A stretch of 64,000 bases of DNA from an uncultured Chitinophagaceae bacterium (lineage in GTDB: Bacteria; Bacteroidota; Bacteroidia; Chitinophagales; Chitinophagaceae). The notes under the pieces are model-generated. The model was not told where the DNA came from and did not search any database. It saw only the letters and a list, made by a program, of their open reading frames with translations. The position numbers and the translations under genes are program-made. The DNA lies in NCBI GenBank assembly GCA_936908745.1, contig CAKZFX010000010.1:186001-250000 (forward strand), written 5' to 3'. Shown here piece after piece: positions 42,716 through 51,895 of the stretch (position 1 is the stretch's first letter; each line of letters begins with the position of its first letter).

Positions 42716-43936
42716 TCAGAGCAGGTGTGTAAGCAGCCCATCCCTTAATTTAGGCTCAAACCAGGTGCTTTTTGGAGGCATCACATTGCCACTGTCTGCA
42801 ATATCAAATAGCTGTTCGAGGGTCACCGGGTGCAAACTGAATGCCACTTTCATTTCGCCGCTGTTCACCCTTTTTTCCAGTTCTTTCAGCCCACGGATGC
42901 CGCCCACAAAATCAATACGTTTATCAGTGCGTTGATCTTTGATACCAAGCAACTTCTCTAAAATATTATGTGAAAGAATGGTGACATCCAGCACGCCGAT
43001 CGGGTCTTCCGTATACGTGCCTTTGCGGGAAGCAAGTATATACCATTGACCGCCGAGGTACATACCAAACTCATGAAGGTGTGCAGGTTTCACAGCTACC
43101 GGGCTTTGGGTGATCATAAAGTCATCCTGCAAGGCGCTGATCAGTTCGGCAGGTGTATGATCGTTAAGATCTTTGACTACACGGTTATAATCCAGGATTG
43201 CCAGCTGGCTGGCCGGGAAAATCGTGGTCAGGAAATACTTAGCGTCTTCACTGCCGGGCAAAGCCTTGCTGACCTTGGCAGCCGAAGCCGCACGGTGATG
43301 ACCATCAGCTATATACGTATGCGGCACTTTTTGAGCAAACAACGAAGTGATCGTTTCAATACTCTCGTCATCGTTTACAGTCCAGATGGTATGCTGAATA
43401 TCATCAGTTGCCTTAAAATCATATACCGGTGCATGATTGGTTTTCCAACTGTCGATCAGCGAATTCATTTCAGCCACATCACGGTACGCTAAAAATACAT
43501 TGCCTGTTTGCGCCCTGATCGTTTGCATGTGGTCAATCCGGTCTTTCTCTTTTTCCGGTCTTGTGAACTCATGTTTTTTGATCACATCGTCAAAGTAATC
43601 CTGTACGGATGAAGCACAAACCAACCCGGTCTGGCTGCGCCCGTTCATGATCAGCTGGTAGATATAATAACAAGGTTTTTCTTCCTGCTGCAAAATGCCG
43701 TGGCGGATCAGGTCCTGTAAATTTTCCTTTGCCTTTTCATATACCTCTTTGCTATGAATATCAATACCAGCAGGTAAATCAATTTCCGACTTGGTTACAT
43801 GCAAAAAAGAAACAGGATTGTCTTTTGCTTCTTCTCTTGCTTCTTCACTGTTCAATACATCATAGGGACGGGAAGCTACTTTCTCAGATAGTCCCGCTTG
43901 CGGCCTCAGGGCCTTAAAGGGTTTGATAATTGCCAT
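42716..43936 (-). CDS. DUF1015 family protein
   Basis: This 406-residue protein matches DUF1015 throughout: MAIIKPFKALRPQAGLSEKVASRPYDVLNSEEAR at the start, HVTKSEID, CYYIYQL, TYIADGHHRAASA in the middle with conserved Asp and His residues, and FVGGIRGLKELEKRVNSGE near the end. The biochemical role of the family is not known; it is commonly found next to serine biosynthesis genes in Bacteroidota, and here it follows serC by only 10 bases. A cytoplasmic enzyme with a phosphate- or sugar-like substrate is a reasonable guess and no more. Confidence 0.9.
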   Translation of the reverse strand: MAIIKPFKALRPQAGLSEKVASRPYDVLNSEEAREEAKDNPVSFLHVTKSEIDLPAGIDIHSKEVYEKAKENLQDLIRHGILQQEEKPCYYIYQLIMNGRSQTGLVCASSVQDYFDDVIKKHEFTRPEKEKDRIDHMQTIRAQTGNVFLAYRDVAEMNSLIDSWKTNHAPVYDFKATDDIQHTIWTVNDDESIETITSLFAQKVPHTYIADGHHRAASAAKVSKALPGSEDAKYFLTTIFPASQLAILDYNRVVKDLNDHTPAELISALQDDFMITQSPVAVKPAHLHEFGMYLGGQWYILASRKGTYTEDPIGVLDVTILSHNILEKLLGIKDQRTDKRIDFVGGIRGLKELEKRVNSGEMKVAFSLHPVTLEQLFDIADSGNVMPPKSTWFEPKLRDGLLTHLL

Positions 43937-43946
43937 TTCGTATTAA

Positions 43947-45017
43947 TTATCCTTTTTTGTTTGCAAAATCTTTCATCAGGCCGGTAATCGCCTTTACGCT
44001 GTCAATCGTCAGCGCATTATACAATGATACACGGAAACCGCCAACACTTCTGTGTCCTTTTACCCCGATCATACTATTGGCTTTACATAAGTCGGCAAAC
44101 TCTTTCTCAAGCGTTGCATCGGCCAATGTAAATACTACATTCATCTTGCTGCGGTCTTCTTTGGCCACGGGTTTGTTGAACAGCGGAAGTGAATCTAATG
44201 TATCATACAGCAAACCCGCTTTTTCATTATTCAACTGTTCCATTGCAGCTATACCGCCTTTTGCTTTCAGCCAGCGAAGTGTAAGCAATGCTACGTACAC
44301 AGCAAATACAGGCGGCGTATTCAACATGCTGGCTTCCTTGATATGATTGCGGTAATCAAGAATAGTGGGAATCGTTCTGTCGACCTTGCCTAACACATTT
44401 TTATTGACCACTAATAAATTCACGCCTGCGGCACCCATGTTCTTTTGTGCACCGGCATAAATAAGATCAAAACGATTGAACTCCAGCACTCGGCTGAAAA
44501 TATCGCTGCTCATATCAGCTACCAACGGCACACCGGCTTCATAAGGAATGGCCTGCCATTGCGTACCTGCAATTGTTTCATTGGTGGTGATATGTAAATA
44601 AGCAGCCGTTGCCGGTACCGACAACTCTTCGGGAATAGTAGTGTAATTTGTTTCTTTGGAAGAACCCGCTATCTCCACATGGCCAAACAGCTTCGCTTCT
44701 TTGATCGCTTTGCCTGCCCATGTACCTGTTTCCGTATACGCTGCAATATCATTTTCATTCAACAGGTTCATCGGCACCTGCATAAACTGCGTGGTGGCGC
44801 CGCCATGTAAAAAAAGAACTTCATGGTCATCATCCAAATTCATCAGCTCCTTTACCAAAGCTCTTGCTTCCTGCATCACGGGTTCAAACAACGGCGTACG
44901 ATGCCCTATTTCTAAAATGGAAAGACCGCTGTTATTAAAATTTAATACGGCCTGGCTGGCTTGTTCAAATACTTCTTTTGGTAAAACAGATGGTCCTGCG
45001 TTGAAATTGTGGATCAT
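43947..45017 (-). CDS. serC: Phosphoserine aminotransferase
   Basis: The protein has 356 residues. The N-terminus HNFNAGPSVLPKEVFEQA is the family signature (xxFxAGPxxLP). The Schiff-base Lys is in DLIYAGAQKNMGAAGVNLLV, and the C-terminus KGHRSVGGFRVSLYNAL contains the phosphate-binding Arg and His. It is a PLP enzyme transferring the amino group of glutamate to 3-phosphohydroxypyruvate in serine synthesis. It is transcribed with DUF1015. The phosphoglycerate dehydrogenase gene (serA) often found between them is not present. Confidence 0.95.
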   Translation of the reverse strand: MIHNFNAGPSVLPKEVFEQASQAVLNFNNSGLSILEIGHRTPLFEPVMQEARALVKELMNLDDDHEVLFLHGGATTQFMQVPMNLLNENDIAAYTETGTWAGKAIKEAKLFGHVEIAGSSKETNYTTIPEELSVPATAAYLHITTNETIAGTQWQAIPYEAGVPLVADMSSDIFSRVLEFNRFDLIYAGAQKNMGAAGVNLLVVNKNVLGKVDRTIPTILDYRNHIKEASMLNTPPVFAVYVALLTLRWLKAKGGIAAMEQLNNEKAGLLYDTLDSLPLFNKPVAKEDRSKMNVVFTLADATLEKEFADLCKANSMIGVKGHRSVGGFRVSLYNALTIDSVKAITGLMKDFANKKG

Positions 45018-45055
45018 GGCGCAAAGGTAATTGAATGCGCTGTTGCAGGGACAAT

Positions 45056-45085
45056 AAAAAACGTTCCGGTTGTCGGCCGGAACGT
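45056..45085 (-). terminator. Terminator of the BNR-repeat protein gene
   Basis: ACGTTCCGG (45061-45069) and CCGGAACGT (45077-45085) are perfect complements with a 7-base loop. On the minus strand the stem is followed by five or more T residues. It lies 25 bases past the stop at 45110. Confidence 0.9.
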
Positions 45086-45109
45086 CTATAAAAAAGCAAT
45101 TGTTCGTTA

Positions 45110-48100
45110 TTAGCGGGCTATCACCAATCGTTTGGTGTACTTAGCCGAACCAGCCTGTATACGCAGGTTGTAAACGCCGGAAGCTAACTTGCTCCAGTCG
45201 TAGCTCAGCCTGTTGAGGCCCGGTTGCACGCTGCCGCTTTCCTGGTGTATCAACTGTCCTGCACTGTTATAAATGCTGATCGCGAATTGCGAAGCACCTT
45301 GTGGTGCAAAGAAATCAAAAGTAACAGGACCACGGCTTGGCGTCGGGTAAACAGTATTTACATCTTCCACCACCATGCTTACCGGATCAGAGATCGGACC
45401 GGTGCAACCATTAACGGTTACCTGCACCTGGTAGCTTCCATTCACCATCGGGCGAATGCTGGCTGTTGTGGCGCCGGGTAATGCTGTTCCACCGAGGAAC
45501 CATTGGTTGCCGTTGGCGATAGAAGATTGCAGGGTGCCCACATTCTGGGTAATCACAGGTTTAGCCGGAGTAGACGTTACTGTCAATGCAATCGCATTGG
45601 AAGTAACAGATGCCGGTGATACACAAGGTGCATTTGACACTTCATTTACGCTTATCACATCGCCATTTACAGGAGTGATAGTGATAGACGATTGCCCTGC
45701 AGTACCCGGAATGATATTGCCATTGCGATACCATGTAATCGTAGGCGCTGAACCAGGATTTGCTGTGGTCATTGTAAACGTGGCTGTTTCACCCTGGCAT
45801 AACAATGTTTTAGGTGTTGCAATAGAAACCGTATGAGTCACATTGGGAGAAACCGTCATTGTGATCGCATTTGATGTAACGGTAGCCGGACTTGCGCAAC
45901 CTGCGCTTGTTGTTTGAGTGGCAATAATCACATCATTATTATTCAAACCTGACAATGTAACCGAAGTCAGACCGCTGGTTCCAGGTATGGCACTGCTGTT
46001 TTTCAGCCATGTAATGGTTGGAGAAGCCCCGCCATTATTGCTGGTCAGGTTAAATGTTGAAGTTTGATTAGCACAAATATTGGTAGCGGTTGCAGCAATA
46101 CTGATGCTATGCGTAAGGTTATTATTTACTGTAATATAGTTGGTCAATGTTCGTGTATCAGAACCACCCGGTGTGGTTACGGTTAATGTGACACTATAGG
46201 CGCCTGCAGTATTATAAGTCACAACAGGGTTAGTAGCTGTTGAACTCGCTGGCGAGCCACCCGGGAATGTCCATGCATAGGTGCTTTGGCAATTGGTACT
46301 GCTATTGGTAAAGTTTACACTCTGACCGGTACAAATGCCCGTGGTATTGGCTGAAAAACTGGCCACCGGTGCGCCGGTGCAACCTACAGCCACCGGACTT
46401 TCCCAAACACCTCTTCCGTAAGTGGCCACTCTTAGTTTACCGGCTGCTTTCTGAATTTCCAGTTCATTGATAGCTACCAGCGGCAGGTTATCAGAATAAT
46501 CAGACCAGTTGCCATCTGTTTCAGTTTTATAATAAACCCCTATGTTCATACCTACATAAATACCTGCGGTGGCATTATCATCCACTACAACGGCTCTTGC
46601 CACAATGCCTGGCAGGTTAGCCGAAATGTTGGTAAACGATGCGCCGGCATTCGTAGAAACCAATACACGGTTGGTAGTGCTGTTGCAAGCGATCCATATT
46701 TTAGTTGGATCAAGCGGGCTGATAGCAATATCATTGATAGAGGCCGGTGCTGTTCTTGTGTTCCATGTAGTACCGCCATCGGTTGTTACCCACAACGTAG
46801 TACCTCTTGACGCATAAATATAATCAGGGTTAGAAGGTGATACGGCAAGGTCAGTTACCAGTGAGCTGATAGTACCGGAAGCGATATTGGTCCATGAACT
46901 ACCACCATTGATAGATTTGTAAACACCCGTCCAGCCGCCAAATACGATATTTTGATCGGTAGGGTGGATAGCTAATGGAGTTACCCAATCACCATTAGAA
47001 GGATTAGGCAAATTAGAATAGCTGTTTCCTCCGTTGGTTGAACGATACAAACCACCGTTTTGCGTGGTACCCCATAATCTTAAATGATCTGTCGGGCTTA
47101 CCAAACCTTCCATGCCATCTGCACCTAACCAGTCCACCCATGAACCGGATGCCTGTCTTGTGGCACTGCCGTTATCCTGTGCACCACCTGTTATTACATT
47201 GGCATTGGTTTGTGAATTGGCAATGCGATAAAACTGGCGGATTCCCAAACCTGTTGAAATATCGATCCAGTTGTCGCCATTATCAAAGCTCTTGAACAAA
47301 CCACCGTCAGAAATAGAATACAAAGTGCTGTTTACCCAGAATAAGCCATGCACATCGGCATGGTTATAACCGGTGCTGTTAGGAAGAAACCATTCTGTAG
47401 TGGCAGAAAACGAAGTGCCGCCGTTAACAGAACGCCAGCAAATAATACCGGCAATAGACACATCATCTGCATTGGTAGGCGATACCGCCAGCGCCATATC
47501 ATGTGTAGCCTGGCCGGAGGTGCCGGTACCATTGGCTTCATAACCAAAATAGTTGGTTCCGCTTGCTGCACTTCCTGTTACAGTAGTTGTAAAGGACACA
47601 CCAGCGTCAGTGGATTTATAAATACGTCCGAATAAGCTGCCGCTGGCCTGGCAGATATATACATAATTCGGATTAGCCGGTGAAACAGCCACCAGGGTCC
47701 TGCCTGTGTTGGTGATACCTTGTGCAGCATTTAATACGGTCCATGTTACACCATTATCAGTTGATCTTGCTACGTCATTACCTGTTGCATACATGATATT
47801 CAGGTCATCGGGTTTGAACTCGATGTCTTCTTTATAAGTTGAATGCACTTGTGTCCATGAAGCACCGGCGTTGGTCGAACGCCAGATACCGTTGGACGCA
47901 CAGGCAAAAACGATATTAGTAGATGTTGGGTGAATAAGAATTTTGCGGATCATACTGCCACCCGGGCCAGCACCTGTCGGAGCCCATGTGGCACCGCCAT
48001 CTGTTGATTTGATAACCACATTTCCATTGTTACCGGTTCCGGCATACACTACATTCTGGTTGACAGGGTCGATAGCCAATGAAAAAATATACATCCATAC

Positions 48101-48592
48101 GGAGTTGTTATCGGTAAGCGGCTGCCAGCTGGTGCCGCCATTGGTTGTTTTCCAAAGACCACCACCCGGTGAGCCTATATAAATGATATTTTCATTAGAA
48201 GGGTGCATAGCTACAGCAGCGATACGGCCTGTGCCGGGATTCCAGCTTGAAGTGCGGATCCAGCCCGAAGGGCCAAGCTCTGTCCAGTTGCCTGCCGCAG
48301 TACGGTTGGCAACCAATGATTGCCTGCTGGCTTCATAGCGACTCCATTCTGTTTGCGGGTAAATAAGGCGACCATTTTCGTCGCTATGAAAACGGCGTTC
48401 ATACAGCCAGCGTTGAAAATGTTTATACCCGGTATTTCTGCCGGTGCCCGCGGTATCAAAATAATGTTTACTGATTGTTTCCAGTTCCTGGACAGTGAGA
48501 TCGTTTCGTTGCATCAGGTCGAACACAAATTGCTGTGCAAAGCCTGTTGTTGTCAATACCAACAAAAGCAGCAGTTGCAGAATTTTTTTCAT
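45110..48592 (-). CDS. Large secreted BNR/sortilin-like repeat protein with T9SS sorting tail
   Basis: The protein has 1160 residues with a signal peptide ending at GFAQ. Residues of about 95-745 contain repeated propeller blades with Asp-box-like motifs (KSTDGGATWAP, RSTNAGASWTQ, KSFDNGDNW, KSINGGSSWTN, VTTDGGTTWNT), as in sortilin/VPS10 and sialidase-like folds. A PKD domain follows (about 748-838, PVASFSANTTGICTGQSVNF), then two related Ig-like domains of about 85 residues (HSISIAATATNICANQTSTF and HTVSIATPKTLLCQGETATF). The last 75 residues (VYPTPSRGPVTFDF, then SKLASGVYNLRIQ and TKRLVIAR) match the type A T9SS sorting domain, so the protein is probably anchored to or released from the cell surface. 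No catalytic activity is apparent. Confidence 0.9.
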   Translation of the reverse strand: MKKILQLLLLLVLTTTGFAQQFVFDLMQRNDLTVQELETISKHYFDTAGTGRNTGYKHFQRWLYERRFHSDENGRLIYPQTEWSRYEASRQSLVANRTAAGNWTELGPSGWIRTSSWNPGTGRIAAVAMHPSNENIIYIGSPGGGLWKTTNGGTSWQPLTDNNSVWMYIFSLAIDPVNQNVVYAGTGNNGNVVIKSTDGGATWAPTGAGPGGSMIRKILIHPTSTNIVFACASNGIWRSTNAGASWTQVHSTYKEDIEFKPDDLNIMYATGNDVARSTDNGVTWTVLNAAQGITNTGRTLVAVSPANPNYVYICQASGSLFGRIYKSTDAGVSFTTTVTGSAASGTNYFGYEANGTGTSGQATHDMALAVSPTNADDVSIAGIICWRSVNGGTSFSATTEWFLPNSTGYNHADVHGLFWVNSTLYSISDGGLFKSFDNGDNWIDISTGLGIRQFYRIANSQTNANVITGGAQDNGSATRQASGSWVDWLGADGMEGLVSPTDHLRLWGTTQNGGLYRSTNGGNSYSNLPNPSNGDWVTPLAIHPTDQNIVFGGWTGVYKSINGGSSWTNIASGTISSLVTDLAVSPSNPDYIYASRGTTLWVTTDGGTTWNTRTAPASINDIAISPLDPTKIWIACNSTTNRVLVSTNAGASFTNISANLPGIVARAVVVDDNATAGIYVGMNIGVYYKTETDGNWSDYSDNLPLVAINELEIQKAAGKLRVATYGRGVWESPVAVGCTGAPVASFSANTTGICTGQSVNFTNSSTNCQSTYAWTFPGGSPASSTATNPVVTYNTAGAYSVTLTVTTPGGSDTRTLTNYITVNNNLTHSISIAATATNICANQTSTFNLTSNNGGASPTITWLKNSSAIPGTSGLTSVTLSGLNNNDVIIATQTTSAGCASPATVTSNAITMTVSPNVTHTVSIATPKTLLCQGETATFTMTTANPGSAPTITWYRNGNIIPGTAGQSSITITPVNGDVISVNEVSNAPCVSPASVTSNAIALTVTSTPAKPVITQNVGTLQSSIANGNQWFLGGTALPGATTASIRPMVNGSYQVQVTVNGCTGPISDPVSMVVEDVNTVYPTPSRGPVTFDFFAPQGASQFAISIYNSAGQLIHQESGSVQPGLNRLSYDWSKLASGVYNLRIQAGSAKYTKRLVIAR

Positions 48593-49072
48593 AAGTCAAA
48601 GTTAAGTTTGGGGGACTCAAAGATAATCAAGACTGAGCGGTGGTTCTATGGTTGACCCATATTAAAATTTGGTTGAACTGGCAATTGGCTGTTTTTCAGG
48701 TTAAAGAGAGGGAAAGATACTTATTAATGGGTGCAACCTACAGCACCTGTTTTACTTTCTGAAAGATCATGCCAGTAAGGTTTCCATCTTTTAGAATACG
48801 TACTAAATGATGTTCCTCATAATAGGTAATACGAAAGTGAGATTTTAAATATATCAGCTCTTAAACGCCTTCTTCATGAGAACCAGGATGACCTGAAAAA
48901 TTATTGATCTGACATATTTTTCAGCTTCGTATAATATCTGCTTTGTAGGCAGTGCCTTATTTGTGGAGGTATTCAATATCGCCTCACCCTGCGGCTACAT
49001 ACTCCCGTTCTTTATGGCATAGCTGGCCGGAAACAAGAATACACAGTATTTGAAAGAACCAGGAAGGAGGGT
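48593..49072. other. Gap of 480 bases, possibly holding a decayed gene fragment
   Basis: No intact gene is seen. On the minus strand at about 48744-48863 a short open stretch reads ELIYLKSHFRITYYEEHHLV, then RILKDGNLTGMIFQKVKQVL and a stop. It looks protein-like but has no start codon, and the frame is closed immediately upstream, so it may be a remnant. The remainder shows no repeat or hairpin that I can support. Confidence 0.3.
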
Positions 49073-49558
49073 TTAACCAAACTTTGCTTTGAAAAACTCT
49101 TTAAATGACCAGGCTTCTTTTTCCTGCATTATCGGAAGTTCCATAGCGCCTAATAACTTTCCGATCTTGTAATTTTGAGCAGGGATGCTAAACATAATGT
49201 TGTCCCCATCTTTCAGATCAAAAGAGTAAGCTGTTCCAAACGCTACTGTTTTAGCCGATTTCAAGGTTTCGTTGGTAATATATACAGGCCATCCGCAACT
49301 TGCCAGCTTGGGGTCAACAGGAAGGATGATGAGTTCCATGGTCACATTATTAAAGGCGATGGCATAATTATTATACTGTGTTTTTCGTGTCAGCAGCGTG
49401 TCTTTTGTTTCGGCTAACTTTCCATACACAATTTCAAACCCGGGGAGATCATCTTTTTTTAAAGCCTGTTTCATAAAAGCCCGGATCTTTTCCTTCGTGA
49501 TTTTGGTCTCTTCTTCAGATGGCACAAAAAGGCTTTTGATTTTGTCGAATAACCCCAT
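49073..49558 (-). CDS. Hypothetical protein, last gene of a five-gene envelope cluster
   Basis: This 161-residue protein has no signal peptide. It opens MGLFDKIKSLFVPSEEETKI, with an amphipathic start seen in many peripheral membrane proteins. The rest alternates strands and short helices (YAIAFNNVTMELIILPVD, YSFDLKDGDNIMFSIPAQ) without a motif that I recognise. It lies 12 bases after the lipoprotein gene at 49571 on the same strand and is the last of five co-directional genes. Confidence 0.65.
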   Translation of the reverse strand: MGLFDKIKSLFVPSEEETKITKEKIRAFMKQALKKDDLPGFEIVYGKLAETKDTLLTRKTQYNNYAIAFNNVTMELIILPVDPKLASCGWPVYITNETLKSAKTVAFGTAYSFDLKDGDNIMFSIPAQNYKIGKLLGAMELPIMQEKEAWSFKEFFKAKFG

Positions 49559-49570
49559 AAAAATTATTCT

Positions 49571-50050
49571 CTATTGTGTTTTATCTATCCTGATATCAGT
49601 TGGGTTGGTTATTTCTTCGTTTACGCTAAACGATATGATTACTTTATCATTCATCGTTAAAGCTGTTCCTTCATTGTCATAGAAAATGGTTTTGCTGCCG
49701 TCTCCACCGGCATTTTGAGGAGTAAAAACACTGTTTTTGCCGTTTTCTTCCCAGGGCATTTCAATGATGCTGGTAACATTTCCCTTCTTGCCGGCTTCGG
49801 TATAAACAAATACGAGTTGAGGCCTGCTGGTATAAACCCTGAGCCCTGGGGAATAATTTAAATAGCCGGTAATGGAAAAACGTTTCCCTTCATTGCCTTT
49901 TTTATCTGCCAGAATGGCTTCCACAGCAGATTTACTTGTTTCAATAGGATTGCCTTTTTCTTTGTTTTTAGTGCTGCCCCCAAATGAAGAGCAGGAAACG
50001 AATAGAACAGAACTAAAGGCTGCCAGTAACAAAAAATTAGTTTTCTTCAT
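49571..50050 (-). CDS. Small lipoprotein, possibly OB-fold
   Basis: The protein has 159 residues from MKKTNFLLLAAFSSV, with lipobox LFVSC; an ATG two codons upstream is also possible. After a charged Ser/Gly/Lys tether, AVEAILADKKGNEGKRFSIT starts a compact beta-rich domain (GYLNYSPGLRVY, PQLVFVYTEAG, MNDKVIISFSVN) whose strand pattern resembles an OB fold of the tRNA_anti-like type. That assignment is by eye only. It is part of the five-gene cluster. Confidence 0.6.
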   Translation of the reverse strand: MKKTNFLLLAAFSSVLFVSCSSFGGSTKNKEKGNPIETSKSAVEAILADKKGNEGKRFSITGYLNYSPGLRVYTSRPQLVFVYTEAGKKGNVTSIIEMPWEENGKNSVFTPQNAGGDGSKTIFYDNEGTALTMNDKVIISFSVNEEITNPTDIRIDKTQ

Positions 50051-50105
50051 TGTCAAAAGCTTTTATAATTCTTAAACAGGGTTATTTGATCATACATTTT
50101 TCGTC

Positions 50106-50792
50106 TTAATTAGTGAGATGTGGGTATTTGGCAAACAGTTTATCCTTAAAATACTTTCCCATTAGTTTAAACTTTCCGGGAGCATCGAAACTGGCTTTTT
50201 CAGTAGCAATCACACTTTCAGGATAGCGTTCCACCATGTCATAGTAGATAATATCTGTTTTCCTGCCATCAATATCTATACTCAGCTTATTGTTTTTTCT
50301 TCCCATTACAGAACCCATCCGGGCCACTTTTTCTGTGCTGCTTACTGTGCCAGTTTCGGCGTTGAGCAACCGCATACGGTTGAACACAAGGTGTTCTTTT
50401 GCTGCGCCCTCTTCAAAAAACAGGTAATGAAGTTCATCACCGCTTATTACAAGATAAGCGGCATTATCAGCTTCGTGGTACTTAGCTTTTACGCCCACTG
50501 CTGCCCATGCCACTGTTTTGACGGCTGTAACAGCAGCAGATTTTGCTTTGTCTGTCATGGTTGTAATATAAGCGCATTGGGTAAAGGCATCTATCGGGGC
50601 ATTTTGCATCTGCTTTACAATAGGGGAAAACCGGTCTGTCAATAATTCTTCTTTTATCTTTTCAGCTTGTTGATACATTTCAGGGTTGTCATATTTCCCT
50701 ATAGATTCTTTTCTTTTTTTGTTCATATAGAATATATAGAGGAAGGATCCGCCAAACAGGACGGCAATAATAATAAAGATAGATACAGGCAT
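50106..50792 (-). CDS. Hypothetical single-pass membrane protein
   Basis: The 228-residue protein begins with a transmembrane helix (about 3-23, VSIFIIIAVLFGGSFLYIFY), then NKKRKES, indicating a cytoplasmic body. The body has a helical part (PEMYQQAEKIKEELL) and a beta-rich part (AAYLVISGDELHYLFFEEG, NNKLSIDIDGRKTDIIYYD), the latter reminiscent of a PH-like fold. I know no named family. It lies in the middle of the five-gene cluster. Confidence 0.6.
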   Translation of the reverse strand: MPVSIFIIIAVLFGGSFLYIFYMNKKRKESIGKYDNPEMYQQAEKIKEELLTDRFSPIVKQMQNAPIDAFTQCAYITTMTDKAKSAAVTAVKTVAWAAVGVKAKYHEADNAAYLVISGDELHYLFFEEGAAKEHLVFNRMRLLNAETGTVSSTEKVARMGSVMGRKNNKLSIDIDGRKTDIIYYDMVERYPESVIATEKASFDAPGKFKLMGKYFKDKLFAKYPHLTN

Positions 50793-50856
50793 GGAGACTG
50801 TTTTATTAATGAACTATAGTGTTGCCTAACCGCATTAGTTATATAAACCGGTTATT

Positions 50857-51327
50857 TTATCGCAATTTCATATTGGCTTTCTGTGCAAATTCAGCTTGTG
50901 CTGTTATTGCTTTATCTTCCAGTTCCCCTATTTTTTCAGAAGCAACATTGACTTCTTCTATCAGTTTATTATACTCATCCGCATTGTTGTCAGGGTTGGC
51001 TATCGCCAGCAGCTTTTTATAAGGCGGGAGAAAATCTCTTTTGACGGTACTGTATAAATCACTAAGGACCTGGTGAAATTCTTTAGCGTCAGCGCCGGGT
51101 TTCAAGCCTTCCATTACTTTAGTGCAACTGTCTGTAAGTGTTTCCAGCCGTTGTATGGCAGCTTTCTTTACGTCAATTGCTGCTTCAGGATTGGTTTCGG
51201 TGAATATTTTTTTCATTTCGGTGCTATAGCGGCCATAAAGGCCGACAACGGTATCATTATAATTGACTTTACTGCTGCAGGCTACCAGCGAAATGGCTAC
51301 TACAAGTATAAAGAGTGTTGTTTTCAT
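50857..51327 (-). CDS. Small helical lipoprotein
   Basis: The protein has 156 residues with lipobox LVAC. The mature part is helical and charged (GLYGRYSTEMKKIFTETNPE, KKAAIQRLETLTDSCTKVME, EEVNVASEKIGELEDKAITA), consistent with a four-helix bundle as in LIC11966-type or other Bacteroidota surface proteins. One further Cys lies in the mature region. It is second in the five-gene cluster, 40 bases after the small membrane protein gene. Confidence 0.6.
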   Translation of the reverse strand: MKTTLFILVVAISLVACSSKVNYNDTVVGLYGRYSTEMKKIFTETNPEAAIDVKKAAIQRLETLTDSCTKVMEGLKPGADAKEFHQVLSDLYSTVKRDFLPPYKKLLAIANPDNNADEYNKLIEEVNVASEKIGELEDKAITAQAEFAQKANMKLR

Positions 51328-51367
51328 TTATTATATGTTTTTATGTATAATTTGTCAGGGTGGGCTA

Positions 51368-51634
51368 TTAAAGTTTCTTCGGAGGAACAATTTTATCTTT
51401 TTCCTCTTCGTCGTCTTTGCTGACGATTACAAAAATGCCTATTCCAAGCCCCAGCAAGGCTGTGATGATAGCTGCAATAGTTTGCCCAAAAATGCCCACC
51501 ATAAAAGAAGCAATCACTATGACAATACGGTATTGACGGCCTGTAAGTATATCAAAACTGAGCATTGTAAGAGCGAGGTAACTGAATACCAATATTATCA
51601 TCATCGCTATCGCGATTTTCGAAACCATTTTCAT
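51368..51634 (-). CDS. Small membrane protein
   Basis: The protein has 88 residues if started at MKMVSKIAIAMMIILVFSYL; an upstream in-frame ATG at 51733 would add 33 poorly conserved-looking residues. Two or three hydrophobic helices (IAIAMMIILVFSYLALTML, IVIVIASFMVGIFGQTIAAI, IITALLGLGIGIFVIV) precede an acidic-basic tail (DDEEEKDKIVPPKKL). It would begin the five-gene transcript and is divergent from the histidine kinase gene at 51896. Confidence 0.5.
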   Translation of the reverse strand: MKMVSKIAIAMMIILVFSYLALTMLSFDILTGRQYRIVIVIASFMVGIFGQTIAAIITALLGLGIGIFVIVSKDDEEEKDKIVPPKKL

Positions 51635-51895
51635 TGCACAAAGTAAACAGTCGCAGCATGATAAAAGGAAGCTTATCAATATTCGTAAGGGCCGGGTAAA
51701 TATTTGAAACCAGCCGGGCCATATATGCTGCATGGAGGTACTTTTTTTGTAAAAAGATCTTAAGCCTGATCACCTGTAAACAACAAACTCCTTTTATGCT
51801 GAAAATATATTTATTTTGCTCCACCTCTTACACCACTTGCCGGGCAAACAGTTTCCGGTCTTTTCAAAAACACTTTACTTTTTAAATCCTTCTGG

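Noticed and set aside
48593..49072. Insertion sequence remnant
   Set aside because: No terminal inverted repeats, transposase motif or target duplication visible.
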